Below are positions 25,404 through 33,362 of a stretch of DNA of 42,735 bases, piece after piece; position 1 is the first letter of the stretch; each line of letters begins with the position of its first letter. The notes below the pieces were generated by a model, which saw only the letters and a list, made by a program, of their open reading frames with translations, did not search any database and had not been told where the DNA came from. Made by a program: the position numbers and the translations under genes. The DNA comes from Pseudomonadota bacterium (GTDB taxonomy: Bacteria > Desulfobacterota > Desulfarculia > Desulfarculales > Desulfarculaceae), in NCBI GenBank assembly GCA_018819925.1, contig JAHJPG010000120.1, forward strand, positions 1-42,735. Reading direction: 5' to 3'.

Positions 25404-25574
25404 GGCGAACCTCCCAGGTGCCGGGGTTGGGGCCAGGCGTCTAGATGCCTAATAATACGAACGCTTGCTAAAGGGTAGGAGCCGGGGGCCGGGTTGTCAA
25501 GCCGGAGCTTGTCCGAGGCCGAATGCGTGTGTTAGCCTACTTTGAGTGTATATGCAATCAATCGGAGGCGTCCC

Positions 25575-26684
25575 ATGGAGGATGTTTACCAGCGCCTGGC
25601 CCAGCACATGGAGCACCTGGTGATGGGCTTTCCTTTTCGCCAACCATTGATCGATCTCATCAGGGAATGTTACTCCCCGCTGGAGGCCGAGGCCGCCTTG
25701 GCCATCCCCGCCGGCCTGGCCCCCCTGGAAACCGCGCCCGAGGGTCAGGTGGCCGCCGCCTCCGGCCTGCCCATGGACGAGGCTATTGAGGCCCTGCGCG
25801 CCTTGGCCGACAGGGGCATGATCTACTCGGCCCGGCGGCTGGACGGCTCCATGGGCTACGCTCTCTTGCAGGTGGGCTACGGCATACCTCAGACCTTTTT
25901 TTGGCATGGGCGCATGGACCAGCGGGCCCGCAAGATGGCCCGCCTGGTGCTGGGTTATTTTGACGTGGACACCACCCGCCAGATCTACGGGGATCGCCCC
26001 ACCAAGACTTTCCGGTACAGCCCGGCCAGCCTGAGCGTGGAGGTGCCCGTGCAGGGGGTGTTCAGCAACGAAATGATGGAGCCGGTGCTGGCCGGGGCCG
26101 GCAAGATCGCGGTGGCTCACTGCGCCTGCCGGGTTGCCGCCCGGGCCCTGGGGCGCACCGATTGCACCCACAGCCTGGAGGTGTGCCTGAAATACGACGA
26201 ACTGGCCGAGTTCGTGGTGGACCGGGGGCTGGCCCGGGCCATCAGCGTTGACCAGGCCCACGCCATATTGGCCAAGGCGGAACTGGAGGGCCTGGTGCAT
26301 ATGGTGGACAACGTGCAGGAGCAGGTGAAGCACACCTGCAACTGCTGCGGCCACTACTGCTGGAACGTGGGCATTATCGCCCGGCGCAAGGTTCCCCGCG
26401 ACGTGCTCATGGCTTGTTATCACATCCGGCGAACCGAGGACGAGGCCTGCCTGGGCTGCGGTCAGTGCGTGGAGCGCTGCCCGGTTAACGCCCTGAGCCT
26501 GGTGGACGGGGTGGCGGTGGTGGATGAGCAATGGTGCATCGGCTGCGGGGTTTGCGCCCTGGACTGCCCCGGGGAGGCCATATCCCTGGTGCGGCGCGTT
26601 CCGGAGCGCCCGCCCAGGGACTTTGGCTTGCTGGTGTCCCAAGTGCGCGCCGAAAAGGCCGCCAACAAGAAAAAAGAGGGCTGA
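25575..26684 (+). CDS. 4Fe-4S ferredoxin-type protein with extra cysteine clusters
   Basis: A 369-residue cytosolic protein. The N-terminal part is helical (winged-helix-like, residues about 10-90). The middle has HCACRVAAR (Cys183, Cys185) with Cys197 and Cys204, then HTCNCCGHYC (Cys255, 257, 258, 262) and Cys281. The C-terminus has two classical 4Fe-4S motifs, CLGCGQCVERCP and CIGCGVCALDCP. It therefore could hold two ferredoxin clusters and at least one more site. Proteins of this kind serve as electron carriers in anaerobes; the partner is unknown. The ATG at 25,575 is preferred since GGAGG lies six bases before it; the frame is open upstream to 25,542. Confidence 0.85.
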   Translation: MEDVYQRLAQHMEHLVMGFPFRQPLIDLIRECYSPLEAEAALAIPAGLAPLETAPEGQVAAASGLPMDEAIEALRALADRGMIYSARRLDGSMGYALLQVGYGIPQTFFWHGRMDQRARKMARLVLGYFDVDTTRQIYGDRPTKTFRYSPASLSVEVPVQGVFSNEMMEPVLAGAGKIAVAHCACRVAARALGRTDCTHSLEVCLKYDELAEFVVDRGLARAISVDQAHAILAKAELEGLVHMVDNVQEQVKHTCNCCGHYCWNVGIIARRKVPRDVLMACYHIRRTEDEACLGCGQCVERCPVNALSLVDGVAVVDEQWCIGCGVCALDCPGEAISLVRRVPERPPRDFGLLVSQVRAEKAANKKKEG

Positions 26685-26750
26685 TCGCTGGGCGCGGCGA
26701 AGGGAGTTGATGGTTTACGCGGTGGGGGGCCGAGGGTTTAAGGGAGGCGG

Positions 26751-27026
26751 TTACTGCAAGGTGTGGTCGTAGAGGGAGCCGAACTGGTTGTGGTGGAACA
26801 ACACCCCCAATTCGCGCAGAAGCTGGTTGGTGGAAACCTCGATTCGGTAGAGATCGTTTTCATTGACCAGGCGGTGGTCCAGAAAAGCCAGCAGTTCGCG
26901 CAGGCGCTCCAGTTGATCTACGATGCCGGGGTTGACATCCTCGGCCGACAGGCGGCGGCTGATGTGGTCGATGACCTCCTGGCAGGAGTCAACCCTTAGC
27001 TGCAACGATCTCTGTTGAGTTTCCAT
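26751..27026 (-). CDS. Small hypothetical helical protein
   Basis: A 91-residue soluble protein (METQQRSLQLRVDSCQEVID at the start), rich in Leu, Glu and Arg with heptad-like spacing, probably two or three helices. Codon third positions are GC-rich as in the surrounding genes, which supports a real gene. It starts three bases after the stop of the holin-like gene on the same strand, so the two are likely co-transcribed. I do not recognise a family. Confidence 0.65.
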   Translation of the reverse strand: METQQRSLQLRVDSCQEVIDHISRRLSAEDVNPGIVDQLERLRELLAFLDHRLVNENDLYRIEVSTNQLLRELGVLFHHNQFGSLYDHTLQ

Positions 27027-27029
27027 GGC

Positions 27030-27437
27030 CTAGTCCCTATGCTCCCACTGCCCCCGTGAGCCCCGGCGCATATCGATGACCTCGATGTTGCCCCTATCGC
27101 CCACCAGGGAGTTGGCCGCCAGGCTGATGATGCTCAGTACCAAGGCTCCCCCCAACGCGGTCCAGAAGCCATGCACCTGGAAGCCGGCCAGCAGGGTGCC
27201 GGTCAGCCAAAGCATGAACGCGTTGATCACCAGGATGAACAGCCCCATGGTGACTATGGTGATGGGCAGGGTGAGCAGGATGAGCACCGGACGGACCAGG
27301 GCGTTGAACACCCCCAAGAACAGGGCGGCCACAAAGGCCCAGCCCACGCCGTTCACCTGGATGCCGTCGAACAGCCAGGAAACGAACAGCAGGCCCAGGG
27401 CGTTGACCACCCACCTGAATAGAAAGCCCATGCGCAT
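27030..27437 (-). CDS. Phage holin family 4-like (DUF360-type) membrane protein
   Basis: A 135-residue protein with four hydrophobic segments: FLFRWVVNALGLLFVSWLF, WAFVAALFLGVFNALVRPVLILLTLPITIVTMGLFILVINAFMLWL and a last one near residue 100. The NALVRPVLILLTLPITIVTMGLF block is the family hallmark. It is named for distant similarity to phage holins, but most members are chromosomal membrane proteins of unknown role; no phage genes lie nearby. The start could be 27,437 or the ATG two codons on (27,431). The small gene at 26,751 follows in the same operon. Confidence 0.88.
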   Translation of the reverse strand: MRMGFLFRWVVNALGLLFVSWLFDGIQVNGVGWAFVAALFLGVFNALVRPVLILLTLPITIVTMGLFILVINAFMLWLTGTLLAGFQVHGFWTALGGALVLSIISLAANSLVGDRGNIEVIDMRRGSRGQWEHRD

Positions 27438-27487
27438 GGGCCAAAGCTATCACAGGCGCGGGAGCCCCGCAAGCCGGGCGCATGTCT

Positions 27488-27525
27488 AAAAAAAAGCAGC
27501 GGGAGCCCGGCCGGGCTCCCGCTGC
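27488..27525 (-). terminator. Rho-independent terminator of the folD-fchA operon
   Basis: A perfect 15-bp stem (27,496-27,510 with 27,511-27,525) is followed on the minus strand by eight T residues. It lies 20 bases after the fchA stop. Confidence 0.93.
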
Positions 27526-27544
27526 GTCGGGCTGTCACTGGAGG

Positions 27545-28183
27545 CTAGCCGCCCATCTTCTCGATGACCCGGGCCATGGCCAGGGTGCGCAGCTTTTCGG
27601 CCTGGGTGAACAAGCGGGCCTTCTCGGCCAGTACGTCCTTCACGAAGTCCTGGTCTTTGATGCTCGGCACGTTGATGTCCACGCTGAGCATGCAAGAGCG
27701 CATGGCGGCCTCGGCCACCATGGCCCCCACGCCCACGTCGCTGATGGCCATGAGGTTGCCGTACTTGGACAAGGCGTCGGCTTCGCTCACGATGTCCAGG
27801 CAGGTCTTGCAGATATCCAGGGGCACCAGGGTGGCCTGCTTGGCCGCGTTTTCCATGGCCTGCTTGCGGGCCGCCTTCTCTTCGTCGGTGTCCTTGGGCA
27901 TCTTGAACACGCCCATGTAGGCGTCGAAGGCCTCCATGTCCTTTACGGTCAGGTCCTTGAGCTTGGCGATCATGCCCATGACCCGGTCCACGCAGCCCTG
28001 GGCCTGGTCCTTGTGCTCTTCGTACTTTTTGTTGGCCAGGGTGAGGTTGCCCACCATGGCCACCATGGAGGCGGCCAGGGTGGCCACCACCGCCGACACG
28101 TTGCCGCCGCCGGGGGTGTGGCTCTTGGATGCCGCGATCTCGATAAAGTCGTTCAGGGTCATTTCATAGACTTGCTGGGCCAT
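27545..28183 (-). CDS. fchA: Methenyltetrahydrofolate cyclohydrolase/cyclodeaminase family protein
   Basis: A 212-residue protein of the FTCD_C family, all-helical. The N-terminal hallmark SHTPGGGNVSAVVATLAASMVAMV is present, as is ALSKYGNLMAISDVGVGAMVAEAAMRSC. FchA converts methenyl-THF to formyl-THF (reversible hydrolysis) in the cytosol. It is 12 bases downstream of folD, in one operon, with its own strong ribosome site (AAGGAGGAGCG). As FolD usually has cyclohydrolase activity too, the pair resembles arrangements in acetogenic and C1-oxidising anaerobes. A formiminotransferase-cyclodeaminase-type role cannot be excluded from sequence alone. Confidence 0.88.
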   Translation of the reverse strand: MAQQVYEMTLNDFIEIAASKSHTPGGGNVSAVVATLAASMVAMVGNLTLANKKYEEHKDQAQGCVDRVMGMIAKLKDLTVKDMEAFDAYMGVFKMPKDTDEEKAARKQAMENAAKQATLVPLDICKTCLDIVSEADALSKYGNLMAISDVGVGAMVAEAAMRSCMLSVDINVPSIKDQDFVKDVLAEKARLFTQAEKLRTLAMARVIEKMGG

Positions 28184-28195
28184 CTTCGCTCCTCC

Positions 28196-29068
28196 TTATT
28201 TGTCAGCGCCCTGGAGCTTGAGGGCCTTGAGCACGTTGCCCATGATGATGGTGGTGGTCAGGCTGCCCACTCCGCCGGGAACCGGGCTCAGGGCCGCGGC
28301 CACCTCGGCCACGTCGGGCTCGCAGTCGCCCACGTACTTGCTCTCGCCCTTGTCGTCCTTGATTTCGTTGACCCCGGCGTCGATCACCACCGCTCCCGGG
28401 CTGATCATGTCTTTTTTCACCAGGCCGGCGAAACCGGCGGCGGCCACTACTATCTCGCCGCGCTGGCACTCGGCGGCCAGGTCCACGGTTTTGGTGTGGC
28501 AAACGGTGACGGTGGCGTCGCGCTTGATCAAAAGGCTGGCCAGGGGCCGGCCCACGGTGTCGCCACGGCCAACCAGAGTGACCCGCTTGCCCTTGAAGTT
28601 GATGCCCGCCCGCTCGGCCAGGGCGATGCAGGAAAGGGGAGTGGCCGGCACCAGAGCCAGGTGCTCTTGGCCGCCCAACAGGTAGCCCCGGTTAACCGGA
28701 TGCACGCCGTCCACGTCCTTCTTGGGATCGATGGCCTCCATGACCTTTTCCTTGGAGATGCCCTTGGGCAGGGGCAACTCCACCAGGATGCCATGCACCG
28801 AGGAGTCCGCGTTCCAGCCCTTGATTTGCTCCAAGATGATATCCTCGCTGGTGTCGGGGGCCATGGTTTGCAGGTCCACCACGATGCCCAGCTTTTCCCC
28901 CACGCCAACCTTGGATTTGGCGTACCACACGCTTCCCGGATCATCGCCCACCAACAGGACGGCAAGCTTGGGCTGCACGCCCTTGGCCTTGAGTCCCTTT
29001 ACCTCTTCGATGATTTCTTCGCGGATCGCATTGGCGATGGGCAAGCCCTTGATCAACTCAGCCGCCAT
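28196..29068 (-). CDS. folD: Bifunctional methylene-THF dehydrogenase/methenyl-THF cyclohydrolase
   Basis: A 290-residue FolD, normal length for the family. The catalytic Tyr-x-x-x-Lys is seen in SVWYAKSK (Tyr and Lys three residues apart), with ELPLPKGI, DVDGVHPVNRG, the nucleotide-binding GRGDTVGRPLASLL and the C-terminal signature PVPGGVGSLTTT. It oxidises methylene-THF to methenyl-THF with NAD(P)+ and can hydrolyse it to formyl-THF. The ATG follows AAAGGAG. A consensus TTGACA lies about 120 bases upstream on the minus strand. It probably serves the THF branch of the Wood-Ljungdahl or a biosynthetic C1 pathway with fchA. Confidence 0.95.
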   Translation of the reverse strand: MAAELIKGLPIANAIREEIIEEVKGLKAKGVQPKLAVLLVGDDPGSVWYAKSKVGVGEKLGIVVDLQTMAPDTSEDIILEQIKGWNADSSVHGILVELPLPKGISKEKVMEAIDPKKDVDGVHPVNRGYLLGGQEHLALVPATPLSCIALAERAGINFKGKRVTLVGRGDTVGRPLASLLIKRDATVTVCHTKTVDLAAECQRGEIVVAAAGFAGLVKKDMISPGAVVIDAGVNEIKDDKGESKYVGDCEPDVAEVAAALSPVPGGVGSLTTTIIMGNVLKALKLQGADK

Positions 29069-29162
29069 GGCCTACTCCTTTCCTGAGACAACGCCTTGAG
29101 TTAGGCAATTAAGTTTGCTTGGCTTTTTCGGTATGCCCGCGCCGTGGGCACGGGCGCCACCA

Positions 29163-29191
29163 AACACAACACAGTGGGCATATGGTGTCAA
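29163..29191 (-). promoter_or_regulatory. Candidate folD-fchA promoter
   Basis: On the minus strand a perfect TTGACA (29,186-29,191) is followed after 17 bases by TGTGTT (29,163-29,168), a poor -10. The -35 match and position upstream of folD favour a promoter; the weak -10 may mean an activator is used. Confidence 0.35.
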
Positions 29192-29225
29192 TCTTTTTCT
29201 GAGGCCAATTCGTCCTGGAGCGCGC

Positions 29226-29254
29226 TTGACATGGCCCCATCTGTCAGTTACCAA
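29226..29254 (+). promoter_or_regulatory. Candidate panB-panE promoter
   Basis: TTGACA (29,226-29,231) is followed after 17 bases by TACCAA, a weak -10. It lies about 130 bases before the panB ATG. Support is from sequence match only. Confidence 0.35.
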
Positions 29255-29386
29255 TGAAGCAACATTCTGCGGCGCGAGCCTTGGTTAGGCCGCTGGTAGC
29301 CCCATGGGGACCCAGACGGCCGCTGTTGCCCGGGCGACGTTGGCCAGTTTTCCACGGCTTCTACCTGGTATTTGGAGGAGAGGACT

Positions 29387-30226
29387 ATGGAGCGCAAGAA
29401 GATCACCGTACCCGAACTCATTCAAAAAAAGAAAACCGGCGAAAAAATTTCCATGCTCACCGCCTATGACTACCCCACCGCCCGTGTGATGGAGCGCGTG
29501 GGGGTGGACTCGGTCTTGGTGGGCGACAGCCTGGGCATGGTGGTGCTGGGCTACGACTCCACGGTGCCGGTGACCATGGACGAGATGCTGCACCACATCA
29601 AGGCGGTGCGCCGGGGCATAAAGAACCCCTTGCTCATAGGCGACATGCCCTTCATGTCCTACCAGGTGAGCGCCCGCCAGGCGGTGGCCAACGCCGGGCG
29701 TATGATGAAAGAGGGCGGCTGCGACTGCGTGAAGCTGGAGGGCGGGGTGGAGGTGACCCCCCAGGTCAAGGCCATCACCGACGCGGGCATCCCGGTGTGC
29801 GCCCACATCGGCCTTACCCCCCAGAGCGTGGCCTCACTGGGCGGCTACAAGGTGCAGGGCAAGGACCTGGGCGGAGCCCAGAAGCTCATCGATGACGCCG
29901 GGGCCCTCTACGAGGCCGGAGCCCGGCTCATCGTGTTCGAGTGCATCCCCTCGGCCCTGGCCGCGGCGATTACCAAAAACACCCCCTTGGTGACCATAGG
30001 CATAGGGGCCGGTCCCGACTGCGACGGCCAGGTGCTGGTGATCCACGACCTGGTGGGACTGGCCGAGCGCAATCCCCCCAAGATGGCCCGCCAGTACGTG
30101 AACCTTTTCCCCCAACTGGAGCAGGCGGTGTCCTCCTATGCCCAGGAGGTGCGTTCCGCCGCCTTCCCCGCCCCGGAGCACGGCTTTGCCATGGACCAGG
30201 CGGTGGTGGATCAACTCAAGTTTTAG
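29387..30226 (+). CDS. panB: 3-methyl-2-oxobutanoate hydroxymethyltransferase
   Basis: A 279-residue PanB of normal length. Family motifs in order: MLTAYDYPTARVME, VGDSLGMVVLGYDSTVPVTMDEM (metal-binding Asp), DCVKLEGGVE (metal-binding Glu), AHIGLTPQSV and VFECIPSALAAAIT. It makes ketopantoate from 2-oxoisovalerate and methylene-THF, the first step of pantothenate and CoA synthesis. The ATG at 29,387 has GGAGGAGAGG directly upstream; an earlier TTG is less likely. panE follows nine bases later. The nearby folD supplies cofactors of the same THF pool, but it is transcribed the other way. Confidence 0.96.
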   Translation: MERKKITVPELIQKKKTGEKISMLTAYDYPTARVMERVGVDSVLVGDSLGMVVLGYDSTVPVTMDEMLHHIKAVRRGIKNPLLIGDMPFMSYQVSARQAVANAGRMMKEGGCDCVKLEGGVEVTPQVKAITDAGIPVCAHIGLTPQSVASLGGYKVQGKDLGGAQKLIDDAGALYEAGARLIVFECIPSALAAAITKNTPLVTIGIGAGPDCDGQVLVIHDLVGLAERNPPKMARQYVNLFPQLEQAVSSYAQEVRSAAFPAPEHGFAMDQAVVDQLKF

Positions 30227-30235
30227 GGGGGCGCC

Positions 30236-31156
30236 ATGAAAATAGCCATTGTGGGCCCCGGAGCCATGGGGCTGATGTTGGCCGCCCGCCTAAAACAGGC
30301 GGGGGCCGAGGTCAGCCTGTTGGACCACCGCGCCCAGCGGGCCCAGATAATCGACCGGCAGGGGGTGTTCCTGGAGCACCCCCAGGGCGAGGACCATTAC
30401 GCCATCCCGGCCAGCGCCCAGCCTGAGATATTGGCCGGCGTCGACTTGGCCATAATTTGCACCAAGGCCTATCACACCCAGGAGGTGGCCCGCGCCCTGC
30501 GGGCCCACCTGGGCCCCCAAGCCCGGGCTCTGACCATGCAAAACGGGGCCGAAAACGTGGAGACCCTGGTGGATGCCTTGGGGCCGGAGAGGGTCCTGGG
30601 AGGCATCACCAGCGAAGGGGCCACCCTGCTGGGCCCCGGCCAGGTCCGCCACGCCGGCCGGGGCCTGACCCACATCGGGCCGGCCCAGGGGCCCGTGGAC
30701 GACTTCACCGCCCAAGTGCTCGAGTTGCTGCTGGCCGCCGGTTTTCAGGCCGAGGCCAGCGAGGGGGTGCAAAACCTCATCTGGACCAAACTGGTCATCA
30801 ACGTGGGCATCAACCCCCTCACTGCCATCTTGGAGGTGCCCAACGGCCGCCTGCTGGAGTTGGCTCCGGCCGGGGAGGTAATGGCCGCGGCGGTGGAGGA
30901 GGCGGTGGCCGTGGGCCGGGCCCTGGGCGTGCGCTTTTTGCACGAGGACATGCTGGCCTCGGTGCAGCAGGTTGCCCGGCGCACCGGAGCCAACATAAGC
31001 TCCATGCTCCAGGACGTGCGGGCCAAGCGGCGCACCGAGGTGGCCTACATCAACGGCGCGGTGGTGCGCCAGGGCGAGCAGGCCGGCGTGCCCACTCCGG
31101 TCAACCAGACCCTGACCCATCTGGTGCAGGCCAAGGAGGCCGGCTACCTGGGATAG
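30236..31156 (+). CDS. panE: 2-dehydropantoate 2-reductase
   Basis: A 306-residue ketopantoate reductase. The N-terminal NADP-binding loop is KIAIVGPGAMGLMLAARL, and the family motifs CTKAYHTQEVARAL, TMQNGAENVE, GGITSEGATL and the catalytic-lysine region LIWTKLVINVGINPLTAI are in place, with EVAYINGAVVRQGEQAGVPTPVN at the end. It reduces ketopantoate to pantoate with NADPH, directly after PanB. RBS AGGGGGG lies upstream. panC and panD are not in this window. The product and partner order is classical. Confidence 0.95.
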   Translation: MKIAIVGPGAMGLMLAARLKQAGAEVSLLDHRAQRAQIIDRQGVFLEHPQGEDHYAIPASAQPEILAGVDLAIICTKAYHTQEVARALRAHLGPQARALTMQNGAENVETLVDALGPERVLGGITSEGATLLGPGQVRHAGRGLTHIGPAQGPVDDFTAQVLELLLAAGFQAEASEGVQNLIWTKLVINVGINPLTAILEVPNGRLLELAPAGEVMAAAVEEAVAVGRALGVRFLHEDMLASVQQVARRTGANISSMLQDVRAKRRTEVAYINGAVVRQGEQAGVPTPVNQTLTHLVQAKEAGYLG

Positions 31157-31193
31157 GGGAACAGGGGCTAGCCCATACTTTTCAAGCACGCAA

Positions 31194-31226
31194 GCGGCAT
31201 GACGGTCTAATGAATCGTCATGCCGC
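31194..31226. repeat. 11-bp perfect hairpin after panE
   Basis: GCGGCATGACG and its exact reverse complement CGTCATGCCGC enclose an 11-base loop, 38 bases after the panE stop. There is no T-run, so termination would be of the non-canonical kind; a repeat-type (REP-like) role is also possible. Confidence 0.6.
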
Positions 31227-31260
31227 GTTACGTTGAGGAGAGCACACCGGCTCCCAATTA

Positions 31261-31392
31261 CGGCACAGCCAGGCGGCGGAGGGCAAGGCGTTCGGTAAGC
31301 GAAGGCCGCAGGTGTAGGTGTAGCTTTAAACTACATCGAGGCCTGAGCGAAGCCGACAACGCAGCCCTCGGTCGTCTGGCGAAGCCGGGCCG
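31261..31392 (+). repeat. Dispersed repeat core, copy B
   Basis: Starts CGGCACAGCCAGGCGGCGGA and includes GGTAAGCGAAGGCCGCAGG, a GTAG-loop-CTAC hairpin with loop CTTTAAA, and ACATCGAGGCC. It aligns to copy A at 25,064-25,190 in opposite orientation. It ends exactly where the oppF stop codon begins. Confidence 0.75.
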
Positions 31393-32364
31393 CTAGCGGA
31401 AGTGGCAGGCGCATCGGTGCCTGGGTTCGATGTCTTTTAAAAGGGGCTCCTCACGGCTGCATATATCCTGGGCCTCGGGGCAGCGGGGGTGGAAGCGGCA
31501 GCCCGGGGGCGGGTTCACCGGACTGGCCACGTCGCCCTTCACCGGCGGCGGGGGCATGACCCGGTGGGGGTCGGCCACCGGCGCGGCGGCCAACAGGGCC
31601 TCGGTGTAGGGATGCCGGGGCGGGCGGTCGAACACCGCCGCCGGGCCCACCTCCACCACCTTGCCCAGGTACATCACCGCCACCCGGGTGGATACGTGGC
31701 GCACCACCGAGAGGTCGTGGGCCACGAAGAGGTAGGTCAGGCCGAAAGTCTCCTTCAAATCCATGAGCAGGTTGAGCACCTGGGCCTGGATGGACACGTC
31801 CAGGGCGCTCACCGGCTCGTCGGCCACCACCAGCTTGGGCCTGAGGGCCAGGGCCCGGGCGATGCCGATGCGCTGGCGCTGGCCCCCGCTGAACTGGTGG
31901 GGATAGCGCCGGGCGTGCTCGGGCCTGAGCCCCACCTCACTGAGCAACTGGGCCACCCGTTCCTTGGCCTCTTGGCGGGTGGCCAGGCCGTGGATCAAAA
32001 GGGGCTCGGCCAGGATGGAGCCCACGTTGAGCCGCGGGTTCAGGGATGTGGCCGGGTCCTGGAAAACCACCTGCATCTGGCGGCGCATGGCCTTGAACCC
32101 GGCCCGGTCCAGGGTGGTCAGGTCCTGGCCCTCGAAGAGCACCCGGCCGCTGGTGGGCTTCAGCAAGCCCAGGGCCAGGCGCCCCAGGGTGGATTTGCCG
32201 CAGCCGCTTTCCCCCACCAGGCCCAGCACCTCGTGGGCCTCCACCGCCAGGTCCACCCCGTCCACCGCATGCACCGTCTGGCGTTGAACGCCCATGAACC
32301 CCGCGCCCACCTTGAAAAACTTGGCAAGGCCTTCCAGGGCCATGAGGGGAGGCGTTTGGCTCAT
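31393..32364 (-). CDS. oppF: Oligopeptide/dipeptide ABC transporter ATP-binding protein
   Basis: A 323-residue ATPase with Walker [14 protein letters not shown]-loop QVVFQDP, signature FSGGQRQRIGIARAL, Walker B KLVVADEP and H-loop VAHDLS. The C-terminal oligopeptide-transporter extension has a cysteine set (GCRFHPRCPEAQDICSREEP) that in this family can bind an iron-sulfur cluster. It would energise uptake of peptides or similar solutes as a partner of OppD. The start at 32,364 overlaps the oppD stop (ATGA), which is preferred over the longer frame inside oppD. No binding protein or permease gene lies next to it. Confidence 0.92.
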   Translation of the reverse strand: MSQTPPLMALEGLAKFFKVGAGFMGVQRQTVHAVDGVDLAVEAHEVLGLVGESGCGKSTLGRLALGLLKPTSGRVLFEGQDLTTLDRAGFKAMRRQMQVVFQDPATSLNPRLNVGSILAEPLLIHGLATRQEAKERVAQLLSEVGLRPEHARRYPHQFSGGQRQRIGIARALALRPKLVVADEPVSALDVSIQAQVLNLLMDLKETFGLTYLFVAHDLSVVRHVSTRVAVMYLGKVVEVGPAAVFDRPPRHPYTEALLAAAPVADPHRVMPPPPVKGDVASPVNPPPGCRFHPRCPEAQDICSREEPLLKDIEPRHRCACHFR

Positions 32365-33362
32365 GCCGCCAGCCTCCGGGCCCGGCGGGCCTGGTCGTGG
32401 TGCAGATAGCAGCGCACCGAGTGGCCCGGCGCCACCTCCACCAAGGCCGGTTCGGCCTGGCGGCACAGGTCGAAGGCCTGGGAGCAGCGGTCGCTGAAGG
32501 CGCAGCCGGGGGGCAACTCGCCCAGGGGGGGCACGATGCCCCCGATGGTGGGCAGCTTTTGCCCCGGCCGGGGGGAGCGGGCCGGCAGGCAGGCCAAGAG
32601 CCCCTGGGTGTAGGGGTGCAAGGGATGGTCGAACAACTCGTCCACCAGGGCGTCTTCCACCAGGCGGCCGGTGTACATCACCATCACCCGGGAGCAGGTC
32701 TGGGCCACCACGGCCAGGTTGTGGGTTATCAGAAGCACCGCCGCCCCGGTCTCGGCCTGGAGGCGGCGCATCAACGCCAAGATCTGGGCCTGGATGGTCA
32801 CGTCCAGGGCGGTGGTGGGCTCGTCGGCGATGAGTAGCTGGGGGTCCAGGGCCAGGGCCATGGCGATCATCACCCGCTGGCGCATGCCCCCGCTGAGTTG
32901 GTGGGGATAGGCCCGGGCCCGGGCCTCGGCCTCGGGGATGCCCACCTTGTGCAGCATCTCCACGGCACGCTGCCATGCCTGGCTTTTGGAAATGTCCTGG
33001 TGGGCCGTGATCTCCTCGGCTATCTGGCGGCCCACGGCGAACACCGGGTTCAGGGAGGTCATGGGCTCCTGGAAGATCATAGACAGTTCGTTGCCCCTGA
33101 GCCCGCGCAGTTGGGCGGGAGGCAGGGTCAAAAGGTCGCGGCCCTGGAACAGGATGCGGCCCATGGCCACCCGCCCCGGAGGAGAAAGCAGCCCCATGAC
33201 GCTCAAGGCGGTGAGCGACTTGCCGCAGCCGCTTTCCCCCACCAGGCCGGCGATCTCGCCCGGAGCCACGGTAAGGCTCAGGCCGTCCACGGCCACGATG
33301 GGACCGGCCTCGGAGTCGAAGACCGTGGTCAGGTCGTCTATATGAAGCAGAGGTTGGGTCAA
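32361..33362 (-). CDS. oppD: Oligopeptide/dipeptide ABC transporter ATP-binding protein
   Basis: A 333-residue ATPase with Walker [28 protein letters not shown], signature [15 protein letters not shown], Walker [17 protein letters not shown], and the family C-terminal cysteine region [17 protein letters not shown]. It pairs with OppF as the two cytosolic engines of a peptide-type importer. It overlaps the glycerate kinase gene by four bases at its start and oppF by four at its end, so the three are translationally coupled. The missing permease genes may lie outside the window. Confidence 0.92.
   Translation of the reverse strand: MTQPLLHIDDLTTVFDSEAGPIVAVDGLSLTVAPGEIAGLVGESGCGKSLTALSVMGLLSPPGRVAMGRILFQGRDLLTLPPAQLRGLRGNELSMIFQEPMTSLNPVFAVGRQIAEEITAHQDISKSQAWQRAVEMLHKVGIPEAEARARAYPHQLSGGMRQRVMIAMALALDPQLLIADEPTTALDVTIQAQILALMRRLQAETGAAVLLITHNLAVVAQTCSRVMVMYTGRLVEDALVDELFDHPLHPYTQGLLACLPARSPRPGQKLPTIGGIVPPLGELPPGCAFSDRCSQAFDLCRQAEPALVEVAPGHSVRCYLHHDQARRARRLAA

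Larger units (their letters stand above)
29069..29386. other. Divergent intergenic region between folD and panB
   Basis: This 318-bp gap holds no gene I can support. It carries two consensus -35 boxes on opposite strands (see the two promoter candidates) and the panB ribosome site GGAGGAGAGG. I looked for a riboswitch fold and recognised none. Confidence 0.6.

Noticed and set aside
27030-27437. A prophage, suggested by the holin-like gene
   Set aside because: No other phage gene is nearby, and this family is mostly chromosomal.
27482-29086. A 534-codon open frame opposite folD and fchA
   Set aside because: It is His/Gly/Leu-rich low-complexity sequence antisense to two well-recognised enzymes, as expected from GC-rich codon bias.
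32365-32976. An N-terminal extension of OppF reading through oppD
   Set aside because: The extension is Pro/Gly/His-rich and lies in another frame of oppD; the ATG at 32,364 with ATGA coupling gives a normal OppF.
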